64,000 bases of DNA from Reticulitermes speratus (Eukaryota; Arthropoda; Insecta; Blattodea; Rhinotermitidae). A program made the position numbers and the translations under genes. Below the pieces are notes generated by a model, which saw only the letters and a list, made by a program, of their open reading frames with translations, did no database searches and was not told the origin of the DNA. Every line of letters starts with the position of its first letter. Position 1 is the stretch's first letter. Positions 33,545 to 44,033 of this stretch are shown piece by piece. The DNA is taken from the NCBI GenBank assembly GCA_021186555.1, contig JAJKFL010000039.1:35692733-35756732 (forward strand). The letters are read 5' to 3'.

Positions 33545-34242
33545 GACATAATTATTACAGAACGACGCCTAGTACCAGCCCAGTTACATAATTATTACAG
33601 AACGACGCCTAGTACCAGCCCAGTTACATAATTATTACAGAATGACGCCTAGTACCAGCCCAGTTACATAATTATTACAGAACGACGCCTAGTACCAGCC
33701 CAGTTACATAATTATTACAGAACGACGCCTAGTACCAGCCCAGTTACATAATTATTACAGAACGACGCCTAGTACCAGCCCAGTTACATAATTATTACAG
33801 AACGACGCCTAGTACCAGCCCAGTTACATAATTATTACAGAACGACGCCTAGTACCAGCCCAGTTACATAATTATTACAGAACGACGCCTAGTACCAGCC
33901 CAGTTACATATTATTACATAACGACGCTAGTACAGCCAGTTAATAATTATTACGAATGACGCCGTTCGAGCCCCAGTTACTTAATTATTACAGAATGAGC
34001 TAGTACCAGCCAGTTTACATAATTACAGACGCGCTGACCAGCAGTTACATAATTATTACAACGACGCCAATTACCAGCCAGTTTAATAATTGTTACATGA
34101 CGACTTAGTACCAGCCCTTTACATAATTTTCAGACGACGCCTAGTACCAGCCCAGTTACATAATTACTACAGAACGACGCCTAGTACCAGCCCAGTTACA
34201 TAATTATTACAGAACCGACGCCTAGTACCAGCCCAGTTACAT
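33545..34242. repeat. 40-bp minisatellite, about 17 units
   Basis: The unit contains ATTATTACAGAACGACGCCT then AGTACCAGCCCAGTTACATA. Units up to about 33905 and after about 34140 are nearly identical, but the block between carries many single-base deletions. Confidence 0.95.
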
Positions 34243-34462
34243 CGCACTGCATACGGTCTGACATATATCCAAGACGAACATTACAATACGCACCGGATTT
34301 TGAGCTCCCAGTGTTTTTTTTTTCAACCGGGGGGTTCCGCGAGTTTAGCAGATTCGCCTCTGCAGAACATAACTTTTCCCCATTTACGGTTTTGTTAATC
34401 TTGGTTACATTGTCATTGTCGGTACGAAAATTGTCCCTGTAATACACCTCTGAGTTAATCCT

Positions 34463-34655
34463 TCCGGTCGCACTATGGCCCTGGGGTCGACTCAGCCTTT
34501 ATGAGTACCAGGGATATCTCCTGGGGGAAAAAGGCGGCCGGTGCGTAGGGCTGACAACCTTACCAACTTCATGTGCCGAATGTATAGAAATTCTGGGAGC
34601 CTCAACCTCCTGGAGCCCTAAGGGCCTGTCCAGGCCTGTAATGGGATAGCAAAAT
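34463..34655 (+). mobile_element. SINE-E, 5'-truncated
   Basis: Starts at the CCGGTCGCACTATGGCC block and runs to AGGCCTGTAATGGGAT. No head. The CTTTACC tail is missing too. Confidence 0.8.
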
Positions 34656-34940
34656 AAACCTTAATACCAAGTTAATAAAGGTGAGACAGCGTTATCGGGT
34701 AGCACAAAACGCTTTGACTGCGGGTACAGGAAATGTCAATAAATCGTGTGTGTTAAAGGCATAGTGAAGTGTATTGATTTTTGTATACAACGTGTAGATT
34801 CATAAGCTTCTCCAGACATTTTAACCATAACGAAACACGCTTCAAATAAACGTTCCAGAAGTTTAATTAAATTTTCTCTTGATTTTGTGTGACGTTTGTG
34901 ACAGCTGGCCTAGTAGTTGCGATGGTCTATAAGCAATTAC

Positions 34941-35130
34941 GGCCGATCCCAGTGGCCGAGCGGTCTAAGGCGTGGGTCTTCGGCCGCTCGCTTACTAGGA
35001 TCGTGGGTTCGAATCCCACCGGGGGCATGGATGTTTGTGTTGTGTTGTTGTATAAGGACAGTAGTATGGAACATGAAGAACAGAAGGATTTAAAAGTACA
35101 AAATGGATCAAAGGGGAAAAACCCGGACAG

Positions 35131-35170
<40 letters not shown>

Positions 35171-35350
35171 GCCGGGGGCATGGATGTCTGTGTTGTGTTG
35201 TGTGTTGTCAGGTAGAGGTCTCTGCGACGGGCTGGTCACTCGTCCATAGGAGTCCTACCGAGTGTGGTGTGTCTGAGTGTGATCGTGAAGCCTCGAAAAA
35301 TGAGGCGGCCTAGGCCCCAAGGGGCTGTCGAGCCATTTAAAAAAAAAAGC
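34941..35350 (+). mobile_element. A2 SINE joined to a head-less SINE-A
   Basis: One intact tRNA-Leu-like head leads an A2 body with a 36-bp poly(A), followed directly by TCCCGCCGGGGGCATGGATG and a full SINE-A body. The A2 tail therefore meets SINE-A exactly at its B box. The simplest history is A2 insertion into the B box of a SINE-A, then loss of one of two near-identical heads by recombination. A short left flank (AGCAATTA) and right flank (AGCAAATTA) may be the outer duplication. Confidence 0.8.
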
Positions 35351-35668
35351 AAATTAAGATAAGCCTGCCTTACACTGTCAACAACATGCTTACACATTTA
35401 TTTATTAAATTTCATTTCTGTTGACTTCGACCTATTGCTTCGATGGACACATACACTTTCTTAGGCCCTTAAAGCACAATGACGGCACTACTGACTTCCT
35501 GTACAGCCCTGTATATAAAAATTCCTTGCATATGTCTGATCCTCATCCACTAGCATACCTCACTACAAAACACACCTCCCCAGGTGCACAGGTTAGATGG
35601 TGTCAGATGGAAGAATGTGAATTACGACGTGGGTTCTGGAAGGAAACGGCCGTGGAGGGGTTTAGAAA

Positions 35669-36195
35669 CAAGACAGGAAATGTAGTATAACGTAACAATG
35701 AGGCGCGTTGACGTACCATTGTTGCCATGGAAAAGTAATAAATATTACATATACTGAGTGTGTGTTTGTAGCCTTAGTTATCCAGCATGCAAAGCGCATG
35801 CGCCGTATTATATTGTCATCTGTGGCCTGTCTGCTCTACAGCCTTTTTCCACAATATTAAAAAACGGCACGATTTTCGGGGGAAAAAAAGTTATTAAACA
35901 TGAAATGTGTGTTTTGAGTTTCTCTACAACTCTTGTCTGAAGTTTTCTCATTCTAAACGAATTCAGCAAGATATTGTCATAAGGTCTTCATGTAAAGTAC
36001 CCGTTATTGTTGTCAGATTTTAATAAAACTTGAATTTTCTCGACAGATTTTTCGAAAAAATACTCAAACATCAAATTTCATGAAAATCCGTCCAGTGGGA
36101 GCCGAGTTCTTCCATGCGGAAGAACGGACGGACAGACAGACATGACGAACGCTAAAAGTCGCTTTTCGCAATTTTGCGAAAAGCGCCTAAAAATC
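35669..36195 (+). mobile_element. Repeat H, full-length copy
   Basis: Complete from ACAAGACAGGAAATG to GCTTTTCGCAATTTTGCGAA and AAGCGCCTAAAAA. The 3' hairpin is intact: CGCTTTTCGC and GCGAAAAGCG around AATTTT. Confidence 0.92.
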
Positions 36196-36474
36196 ATGAA
36201 TATCCTCAGAGAAAAAAAAGCCGGAATGTCGGTTGGGAATCGAACCTGATATATTTAGAATACAAGGGAAGACTACGAAGCAATGAACCGAGACTTTCTG
36301 TAATGAGACTGTAGACGACATCAACAGTAAGAATAAAAAAAAGCTGCAAACAGGTTGTTACATAAAAAACGAAGATAAATTAGGACACTGGTACCAGGCA
36401 CCGAACACTGGCCCCAATGTAAAACATTTTCGAAACTCCACGCACCGTCCTGGACACACTGATGTTTGCTTACC

Positions 36475-36740
36475 GAACTGTTGTGGCTAGTTCAATATAT
36501 TGAACCTTCCAAAGACTAACATAAAACGGAATTTTATTTAAAGATTCAGTTCCTACCGCGGAGTAAACACTCTCCGTCTCAGTTATAAGCAAAACTAATA
36601 AGCTGATGTCGTATAGAAAAAAAAATCGCTGTTTGTTCTGAGATCCATACAAAACGTAAATGCATAATGTGTTCAGCACGTAAAATTCTTTAATGTCAAA
36701 CCTGTTGGTACATAAAGTAGCCACTAAGTTTTAAAGTGTT
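36475..36740 (-). repeat. Repeat J, long dispersed copy
   Basis: The minus strand contains, in order, CTTTATGTACCAACAGGTTT, GGATCTCAGAACAAACAGCG, TATAACTGAGACGGAGAGTG and TTTACTCCGCGGTA. The last three are the satellite unit interrupted by about 60 bp of other sequence, so this resembles a pre-array form. Confidence 0.75.
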
Positions 36741-37089
36741 AAATTAAACATAGAGAATTTATTGAGTAGTCTTGCTTAGAAGAAACGTCGAGCAAGGAAA
36801 TTACTCCGTATGTGAAACGCTGTTTCGAGATCTGCTGGCAATCTCTTGGTCGTCGCACACATAACGCTTGTGCATCACACCGCAAATTGGGCTCTGATTA
36901 CTTACATAATGCCCTCTATTGTTCTGCTTTATTTACATGCGTACTTTGTTTTTTGCACCAACACTTGCAAACAATGCGAATGAACACCACACACGTGTTG
37001 TCGGCTTGGTCACGTCTTATATATGAAACAATGTCCTATTTGAACACGCTTCACCGAATATGTAACATTTACGACGAATAAACACATTT

Positions 37090-37300
37090 CAGTAACCCAT
37101 TAAAAACCGAATTTCATTGACATTACATATAAATAATCAGTTCGTACCTCACAGAGAACACAGTCGACTAATCGGCTAATGTTATACGTATAGGAAAAGA
37201 ATCGTTGTTTTTTTTTGTCAAATTTACACGAAGTGAATACAGTGCTTGGCCAAAATGTAGAGTTTCACGTTACCGCAGGTGGTACACAGTTACCACTAGT
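37090..37300 (-). repeat. Repeat J, second diverged copy
   Basis: The minus strand reads TTTTGGCCAAGCACTGTATT, AACAACGATTC, then TGTGTTCTCTGTGAGGTACG. It is more diverged than 36475-36740. Confidence 0.5.
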
Positions 37301-37453
37301 CGTTAAATGTTAAAAGGGTTATAATCTGAACACGATATTTTCTAAATTTTTCCAATGGGGAAGAGGAAGTCGTCTTATATTAGGGCTTAATCGGAACGTC
37401 AATATACAACAATCCAATGATATTATTAACATATTTACTTATATAGTCGGTGC

Positions 37454-37488
37454 AACATGTTTCGACCTCTTACTTAGGTCATCTTCAG
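37454..37488 (-). ncRNA. PLE-type minimal hammerhead-like motif
   Basis: Minus strand: intact CTGAAGA, one spacer base, perfect five-pair helix II GACCT/AGGTC, intact GAAAC, then ACATGTTGC. Helix I pairing is weak (2 of 4). Confidence 0.6.
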
Positions 37489-37850
37489 GAGCTCTACACT
37501 TTAACACTAACCACTGAAGTTCTTACATGGACATTATGTTGGTCCTAAAAACCAGAACTACGGCGTACCATGTTAAAGCTGTTATTTTAGACACGCTATA
37601 CATGTTTATAAACGAACTGGAATACTGTTACATATTCAGTGTAACCGCCCTTTTCAGTAATGTCAACACTTTTACACTGACGACCCAGAGACGAGAATAG
37701 TACAGAATATGTAAAATTATTTTAACAAGGGTATGTTACTTGACTGTGAAAATAAGATTATTTTAAGGTCGTGCGTTTTATTTCCAGCTTCTAAAAAAAC
37801 ACAATTTTGGTGTAGAAACCTCCGTAGCAAGTGTGACAATCGTGACGCCC

Positions 37851-37890
37851 CTGAAGATGATCTAATTAAGACATCGAAATATGCTATACC
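37851..37890 (+). ncRNA. PLE-type hammerhead-like motif, variant
   Basis: CTGAAGA is intact, helix II is GATCT with AGACATC and one bulge, then GAAATATGCTA. The base after GAAA is U instead of C. It lies 360 bp from the minus-strand motif at 37454-37488, so the two point towards each other across an about 360-bp interval. Confidence 0.45.
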
Positions 37891-37929
37891 GATTACAGAA
37901 ATAAATTTAATACTGTTGTATTCTATGCT

Positions 37930-38190
37930 GCAGATCCCGGTGGCCGCGCGGTCTAAGGCGTGGTTATGCGGCCGCTCACTTGCTGGGATTGCGGGTTCGA
38001 GTCCCACCGGGGGGGCATGGATGTCTGTCTCTTGTGAGTGTTGTGTGTGGTCAGGCAGAGGTCTCTGCGACGAGCTGGTCACTTGTCCAGAGGAGTCCTA
38101 CCGAGTGTGGTGCGTCTGAGTGTGATCGTGAAGCCTCGATAATGAGGAGGCCTTGACCCATTAAGGGCTGTTGCGCCATGAAAAAAAAAA
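37930..38190 (+). mobile_element. SINE-A with 8-bp duplication
   Basis: Complete: B box GCGGGTTCGAGTCCCACC, tail GGGCTGTTGCGCCATG then an A-run. TCTATGCT flanks it at 37922-37929 and 38191-38198. Confidence 0.9.
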
Positions 38191-38198
38191 TCTATGCT

Positions 38199-38465
38199 TA
38201 TATAGTATAGCGAATACGATACGGGCTGGAAAATCCGGGGTTCGAATCTCGGCAAGTGTAAGTTTTTTTTAATTTTACTCTTCTCCAAAATGTCCAGACC
38301 GGCTGTGGGGCCCACCCAGCCTCCTATTCAATGGGTACCGGAGTTCTTTCCTATAGGTAAAGCGGCCGAGGCGTGAAGTAAACCACTCACTCCATCCAGC
38401 GTCGAGGTTAAGAATGAGTGGAGGTACAACTCTACTCCCCCACGTGACCCTTATGTTGTTGACAG
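38199..38465 (+). mobile_element. SINE-C, head truncated
   Basis: Starts at AGCGAATACGATACGGGC and includes the B box CGGGGTTCGAATCTCGG, GTGGGGCCCACCCAGCC and the body to CCCCACGTGACCCTTATG. Confidence 0.8.
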
Positions 38466-38650
38466 AAACAACTTTGCCATTCTGCCATACGTGCTTCTCT
38501 CCAGGCACCTTCGTGTGTTTTATTTAGTGACATCAGTATCTAGACAAAAGGGCGATGGTAGAATTATGAAAACGGAACGTCAGTGGAAAAAGACCTCAAT
38601 TTTGTAACCACATCAAAGTGTTGTTCCACGCAACTAGACTTGTTCTTCAG

Positions 38651-38884
38651 AATTGAACAATTTATACCAACAAATGCACACAGACATAAATGTCAATGTA
38701 TCTTTTTTAATAGCTTGCCCAATACGTATTTCGGCGTGCTTACATCGCCATCTTCAGGGGGTCGTTGAAGTTTTTTAAAGATGGCGATGTAACACGCCGA
38801 AATACGTATTTGGGCAAGCTATTAATAAAAGGAACTATTGACATTATATGTCTGTGTGCATTTGTTGGTATAAATTGTTCAATT
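38651..38884. mobile_element. PLE-like foldback, hammerhead motif on both arms
   Basis: The arms are inverted repeats of about 110 bp: the left starts AATTGAACAATTTATACCAA, the right ends with the inverse. Both carry the ACCAACAAATGCAC-type block at the outside and a core inside. On the minus strand (38721-38757): CTGAAGA, GGCG/CGCC stem, GAAATACGTATT, with helix I GGG/CCC possible. The plus-strand arm (38775-38815) has a changed first block (TTAAAGA). Confidence 0.75.
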
Positions 38885-39207
38885 AAGAAAAATACACGGT
38901 GAATGCAATGTAAAATTTTGTTCTTCAGAGTTTCTGAAAGCAACCCCAGCTGTCCGTTCACATACGCGATGGAATGGCAGGGGAAAGTGACAAACGGTAA
39001 TGGACAAGGAAAATAATGACTCTACAATAATCTTATCGGTATCCCGAAGGAGAAAGCCTAAGAGATAAGCAACAAAGGCATATCACACTGCGCCCACCAT
39101 GCTCACAAACACCGCCACACACTCACATAATCGTGTTACAAAATTCCAACCGAAATTCGTACAAATTTGATTTGTTGATTGAATGTGTTATACACAAAAG
39201 AGTTAGA

Positions 39208-39216
39208 GAAGTGTTT

Positions 39217-39246
<30 letters not shown>
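39208..39246. repeat. (AT)n microsatellite
   Basis: About 18 AT repeats followed by a T-run. No further significance can be read. Confidence 0.85.
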
Positions 39247-39250
<4 letters not shown>

Positions 39251-39593
39251 TTTGCTCTTTGGCTTCGAAAAATAACCACGGATCCTCACATCATTGCTCA
39301 CGTAACTATATAGTATCTGGATGATAGGTATCCAAAATTAAAAATTTGTATCTCAGATTTTAGATAAATACTAATACATACAGTAGCATACTTAACAATG
39401 CATTGCATGATTTGACCTTAATTAAAATGATTTTCGCTCGCTTCGTGGGTACAGGACGTTTCTTACTTAGATATTCTAACGGTCATACGAAATAAACACA
39501 TCGCCAATTAAGGAAGTCCCGCGATTATTTTCAACAAAACATTATTCCTTTAATTAATAAAATAAATAAACTTCGAAGTAGCCATTACAGAAA

Positions 39594-39652
39594 TGTATCC
39601 AGGGATCGCCTGGGAACTGTTCGCGGATCCCAGTTTGGGAACCACTGAGCTA
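39594..39652 (-). mobile_element. Possible hAT terminal fragment
   Basis: The minus strand reads CAGTGGTTCCCAAACTGGGA, then TCCGCGAACAGTTCCC. CAGTGGTTCCCAA is a common hAT terminal sequence. Only one end is present. Confidence 0.4.
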
Positions 39653-40124
39653 TACTGGTTCACAGACAATGATACTCCGCAGCTATTGTTAGTCTTCGTC
39701 AGGATATTGGTACTGAGTCTGCAAAAGCTGAAACCTGGAATGCCACCTTCCCGATATACCGGAGCTTAAGAGTTATTAAAGACGGCATATGCAGAACACG
39801 TGGAGTGTAGAAATAACTTGCAACTTACGAGACAACGTCACGAGCCGACGTCACTAGCACGGCAACAATTAAGTACTTTACGTCTTAACTTACAAGTAAA
39901 ATGCCCTGGGACAGTAGCTATATTTAGACTTTAAGTGGGGTCGTATAAGCATGTCAGGGTATTGCATAACGAGAGGGTACGTGATTACGTCCGTACAGTC
40001 TGAGGCAGAAGAGCAGAGGACATTTTTTGTTCGTCTGATAAATGAGAATTATATCCCACATGAAAAAATAAATGATTCCCAGTGGGTTTATGGAAGTTAG
40101 TCTGAAAATTAACTAACTAACTCC

Positions 40125-40330
40125 ATGGAGCAGAGTCCTTCTTGAAAAGCTAACAGTTCCTCAGCTAGTCAACAAGTTATCCGCATTTTATGAACCCCCG
40201 AAGGTTCATTACAGCGTTTACAAGAACCCGCCACTTGTCCGTATCCTGAGCCAGATGAATCCAGCTCACGCTCTCCCATTCTATTGCTTGCAGATTCGTT
40301 TTAATATTATCCTCTCATCTACACCTAGGG
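40125..40330 (-). pseudogene. LINE L3, 3' end fragment
   Basis: The minus strand passes, with stops, through WLRIRTSGGFL-like residues and the shared 3' end AAAATGCGGATAACTTGTTG and AAGAAGGACTCTGCTCCATG. The last block matches the end of 59625-59875. Confidence 0.65.
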
Positions 40331-40419
40331 CTTATTGCCAAACATATTTTATTAAACCCATGAATTTATTCCACTGTCAATTGCAAACAAAATCTATGTC
40401 CACGAATTAGTATAATTTT

Positions 40420-40580
40420 CTGTTCAACGGGTACCGGGTTCTTTCCCGGGCGTAATGCAGCTGGAACGTGAAGTTGACACTCACCTCCATCTAGTGTCAA
40501 GGTTAGGAATAACTGGAGCTATACCTCTTCTCCTCCTATATGCTTTCGTGGCGTGGACAGGGACACATCTGGCTTTTATC
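40420..40580 (+). mobile_element. SINE-C, 3' part only
   Basis: Starts at TTCAACGGGTACCGGGTTCT and runs through CACCTCCATCTAGTGTCAAGG to the GGCGTGGACAGGGACAC end. Confidence 0.65.
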
Positions 40581-40768
40581 TCGTATTAGTCCTACCCCTG
40601 CTGAGTCATCACTTCAATTATGTTTCACTTTTATTGAATAACGTTTTTCGGTCTTTTAGATCTCCCAATCCTTTTGATGAGGCGAGTTAACCAGCTACAG
40701 ACAAATAAACAGCTTGACCGACAATCACAACAACATTTCAGAACTTACCTTTCATTGTTCAAAACGTG

Positions 40769-40805
40769 CTATGTGTTTCGGCCTTTTCCATAAAGCCGTC
40801 ATCAG
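40769..40805 (-). ncRNA. Hammerhead-like motif with canonical CTGATGA
   Basis: Minus strand: CTGATGA is the classical sequence, helix II is GGCTTT with AAAGGCC (one bulged G), then GAAACACATAGC. GCAC after the cleavage site can pair with GTGC 4-7 bases before the core, leaving TG unpaired. Among the intact copies only this one and 43327 have U at the variable core position. Confidence 0.55.
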
Positions 40806-41189
40806 CAGCACAAAGGGATATCTCACCCTAAGATTACCACTTTGTTTTTAAACTCCTGTACCTTCCACTTACTGGATAAATATCCACTTTAGATTGTATC
40901 CAATCTAGTATATCCAGTAACCCCTCTTTAAAAGTTTAATATCTTCTGCCTTGCGGGGTTCAAACAAACGTGAATCATTACTGCGGCCTTTGAACGCGAT
41001 CTCTACCACACGAATATATCCTGTATAAGTAGGCAGATAACGATAACATTCCAGATACAACGCAAGAGCCTTTCAAAAGCCATTCCTAAACAACCCCATA
41101 TTAAGAGTGGAACACGAAAGCTTCTTCTTTGAAATGGAATCAACTTCACCATCAGATATTACTAAAACGCAAACCAACTACCAAATTAA

Positions 41190-41690
41190 AAGGGACAGAG
41201 TTCTTCTTAATAAGCTAATAGTTCCTCAGCCATTCAATAAATTTCCTGGATAATCATTAACCCGAATTTTTATTATCCTACAAGTTTTATTACCAACTAC
41301 TGCACCCTATATATATTTTTTTTGCTACTACATGTTTCGGCCAGCTATATTACACAGACATGCGCAGCGTATAGTACGTCGATGAATGGTAATATGCATA
41401 TTAACTTTTTACACAGCCGTTAGTTGCTATATTGGATAAAAAAATATTGTGTGCAGTGGTTGGTAGCAAACCTTGTGTGTGTGTAAGGTAGCTGCACGGA
41501 TTATCGTGTTTACAAGAGCCCGCCATTTGTCCCAAAACTTAGCCAGATCAATCCATTCCACGCCTTCCCATTCTATTTCTTGAAGATCCATTTTAATATC
41601 ATCCTCCCATCTACTCCTTATGACTTCCAAGTGGACCTTTTCTTCAGGTTTCCTTACCAAAACATTGTTATTAAAACTTACCAATTACGA
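41190..41690 (-). pseudogene. LINE L3 tail split by a PLE-like insertion
   Basis: The outer parts match L3: 41190-41270 is the 3' end (AATAAATTTCCTGGATAATC region) and 41505-41690 translates on the minus strand to blocks RKPEEKVHLEV, RSRWEDDIKMDLQEIEW and WIDLAKFWDKWRALVN. The middle (about 41275-41500) has a minus-strand-type TACATGTTTCGGCC motif lacking the first core block, so a PLE-like repeat inserted in the LINE tail. Confidence 0.65.
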
Positions 41691-41982
41691 AAACCAAGTT
41701 CATATTCGACACGCCTTAGAAGAGATTTATCAACACCCACCTGCAAGAGAGCAAAAACAAACTTCAATCACACGACTGAATATTCGCACATTAGACACAG
41801 ATATAAAGCGATCAAAACACCGCAGTCCGTGTATTAAGAGGCTAGACCACCGCCATCATCTTCGCCAGATTTGGATTGTTCTCAGAATTTGGTATCATTA
41901 CTACTGTACTTCCAAACACAAAGCAATACATTTCACACTATTACCACCGGGCATTTTTTTAATCCAATAATTAAACCAACAA

Positions 41983-42402
41983 GTCGCCCTCGGTGGACTA
42001 GTGGTTAGCGTGCTCGCCACTGGACCCAAGGTTCGCGGGTTCGATCCCGACCGAGGTCGATGGATTTTTAAGGATGATAAAAATCCGGAGCACCACTTCC
42101 TTCGGAGGGGAAGTAAAGCCGTCGGTCCCATGTCGTAGATTTACGGCATGTAAAAGAACCTTACGGGCATGAATAAAAATGTTGCGTAAGCAAAATTGCC
42201 TCCATTTCTCATCCAAGTCTCCTGACTGCCTGCCAGATGGCTCTGGCGTGCACATCAGGATCGATAGAACACTAAGCGCGGCTAGCTGGCCGGTCACCAA
42301 CTGCCATGAATGCGCATGACTTAGTAACCTCGACAAGAGGAGGCTAGAGGAGGCCCAGGCCCATACAGGGCTGTTGAGCCAAGAATTATTATTATTATTA
42401 TT
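41983..42402 (+). mobile_element. SINE-G with 14-bp duplication
   Basis: Head TCGCCCTCGGTGGACTAGTG, B box GGGTTCGATCCCGACC, ending in a (TTA)n run. AATTAAACCAACAA is repeated at 41969-41982 and 42403-42416. The duplicated bases are the left end of the foldback at 42403-42960, so SINE-G inserted at the tip of that foldback. Confidence 0.95.
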
Positions 42403-42960
42403 AATTAAACCAACAAATGCACTACTTTGACCACTTTTATTGTAGCCTATGTCCCTTCAACCCTACACGTGTTTCGGAACTTTATAGTTCCATCTTCGGG
42501 GGTTACAATGTACTACTAGATTAATCACATATTAAGACAAATGTACAATATGTACGTATCACGTACGTATGTGGTACGACAGTCCGTGGCTGTGTGTGTA
42601 GGGAGAGTCTCCCTACACACACAGCCACGGAAAGATAGCACAAGCAGCAACATAACACACAAGAAAATGCAACTGGAGACGTAGAAATACGCCAGTAGTT
42701 CCGCAACAGTGAATACTACGCACATTGTACAATTTTAATCAGGTGTTAAATACACACATATTTATGGTTTTAAATGTTAACCAGACTGTCGTGCCACATA
42801 GTGATACGTACATATTGTACATTTGTCTTAATATGTGATTAATTTAGTAGTACATTGTAACCCCCGAAGATGGAACTATAAAGTTCCGAAACACGTGTAG
42901 CGTTGAAGGGACATAGGCTACAATAAAAGTGGTCAAAATAGTGCATTTGTTGGTTTAATT
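42403..42960. mobile_element. PLE-like foldback with about 178-bp arms
   Basis: The left (42403-42583) and right (42783-42960) arms are inverted and differ at only a few positions by eye. Each arm has a hammerhead-like core: minus strand 42463-42503 and plus strand 42864-42900 (CCGAAGA, GGAAC/GTTCC stem, GAAACACGTGTAGCG). U4 of the core is C on both. The centre contains a perfect 23-bp-arm palindrome (42584-42630). Confidence 0.8.
42584..42630. repeat. Perfect palindrome, 23-bp arms, 1-nt loop
   Basis: CCGTGGCTGTGTGTGTAGGG and its inverse, centred on 42607. It lies in the spacer of the foldback and has no similarity to the arms. Confidence 0.9.
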
Positions 42961-43326
42961 ATTTGACAAAGCAATAAATACCACTCTAATACATACACTT
43001 AATTTGATATAATCTCATAAAATCATACCGTTATTTAATGACGACTGTGACATTTTAAAGGATGGACCCGATTAAAAAAAATACAGCTTAAAGTTTAACA
43101 TTACGTCACTGGATACAGTACTTTTGAGTACTGTGTCAAGTTCGTTAAGTACGTAAGCTGCCCCAGAGATACTGTATATCAAAATCCAATTTCACTTATG
43201 TACACAACTATTCTACAAAGAACTGTCTACGTTTTACTACGTGACTCTTTACACAATACATAAGATATCAATTAAGAGTAAAAAGAACTGATTAAGTTTT
43301 ATGTAACTTTATTTGATGTTTGTTCC

Positions 43327-43361
43327 CTGATGATAATCCCTTGTGGACTGAAACATGTAGC
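43327..43361 (+). ncRNA. PLE-type minimal hammerhead-like motif
   Basis: Canonical CTGATGA, helix II AATCC with GGACT (one A-C mismatch), GAAAC, then ACATGTAGC. Both core blocks are intact. Helix I is not convincing. Confidence 0.55.
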
Positions 43362-43411
43362 AATACTGAGTGTTATAATATAATATGTCTAATTAAAACT
43401 GACATACGTTT

Positions 43412-43662
43412 GAAATCTGTGGTCTTCTGGGTCATTACACGGCGTCGTGTGGTAACTGTTTACCAACGTTTCGGGACAAAGTATCGGTCCCATCCTCACG
43501 GGTCAAGAGTCCGAGTAGGCTTTCCTACGCGGACTCTTGACCCGTGAGGATGGGACCGATACTTTGTCCCGAAACGTCAGTAAACAATTACCACACTACG
43601 CCGTGTAATGACCCAGAAGACCACAGATTTCATCAACATCGTGGCGGAAGCCTCAAATCAAC
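43412..43662. mobile_element. PLE-like foldback with 11-bp duplication
   Basis: The arms GAAATCTGTGGTCTTCTGGG and inverse are about 100 bp with near-perfect match. GACATACGTTT flanks it (43401-43411 and 43663-43673). Each arm has GTGAGGA, a perfect GGGAC/GTCCC stem and CCGAAACGT. The first core base is G instead of C. The right tail CGTGGCGGAAGCCTCAAATC occurs in the two other members at 3287 and 19536. Confidence 0.85.
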
Positions 43663-43956
43663 GACATACGTTTCTCAGTCAACCACAACAAATGTTATTA
43701 GTTTCCTCAATATATATATAAAATTTTTTATTATTATTAGCATTTCTTAGTTATAGCAAGAGAAACAAACGAACATTTGTCTTCAGTTGTTCCATTCACC
43801 AACTGCCATTGTGCCTTACGCGCAGGAACTTAACCCTGGGTGCCATGTATCATACTTCCAGAATTGTAGCCGTAGTGAAAAACTCTACACAACAAAGAAC
43901 ACTACCTTGTAGTTAACCTCAATATATGCTACATGTCTAAGGCAGACTAACATGTA

Positions 43957-44033
43957 CAGGGTATACACAAAAGAATGGTGCGGTTTCCCTTTATTCACCA
44001 TTAAAACCGCACCATTCTTTTGTGTATACACTG
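43957..44033. mobile_element. MITE K, 77-bp palindrome, second copy
   Basis: Same TIR as 12599-12676 (CAGGGTATACACAAAAGAAT) between TA and TA. The right end has one change (ACACTG rather than ACCCTG). Confidence 0.9.

Larger units (their letters stand above)
38885..40099. other. No gene; AT-rich sequence
   Basis: No gene. It includes (AT)n at 39208-39246 and a small hAT-like end at 39594-39652. Confidence 0.35.

Noticed and set aside
35669-36195. Repeat H as a Helitron
   Set aside because: It has a 3' hairpin and a following CTAA, but the hairpin is only one base from that end, the 5' TC start is missing, and no insertion between A and T can be shown.
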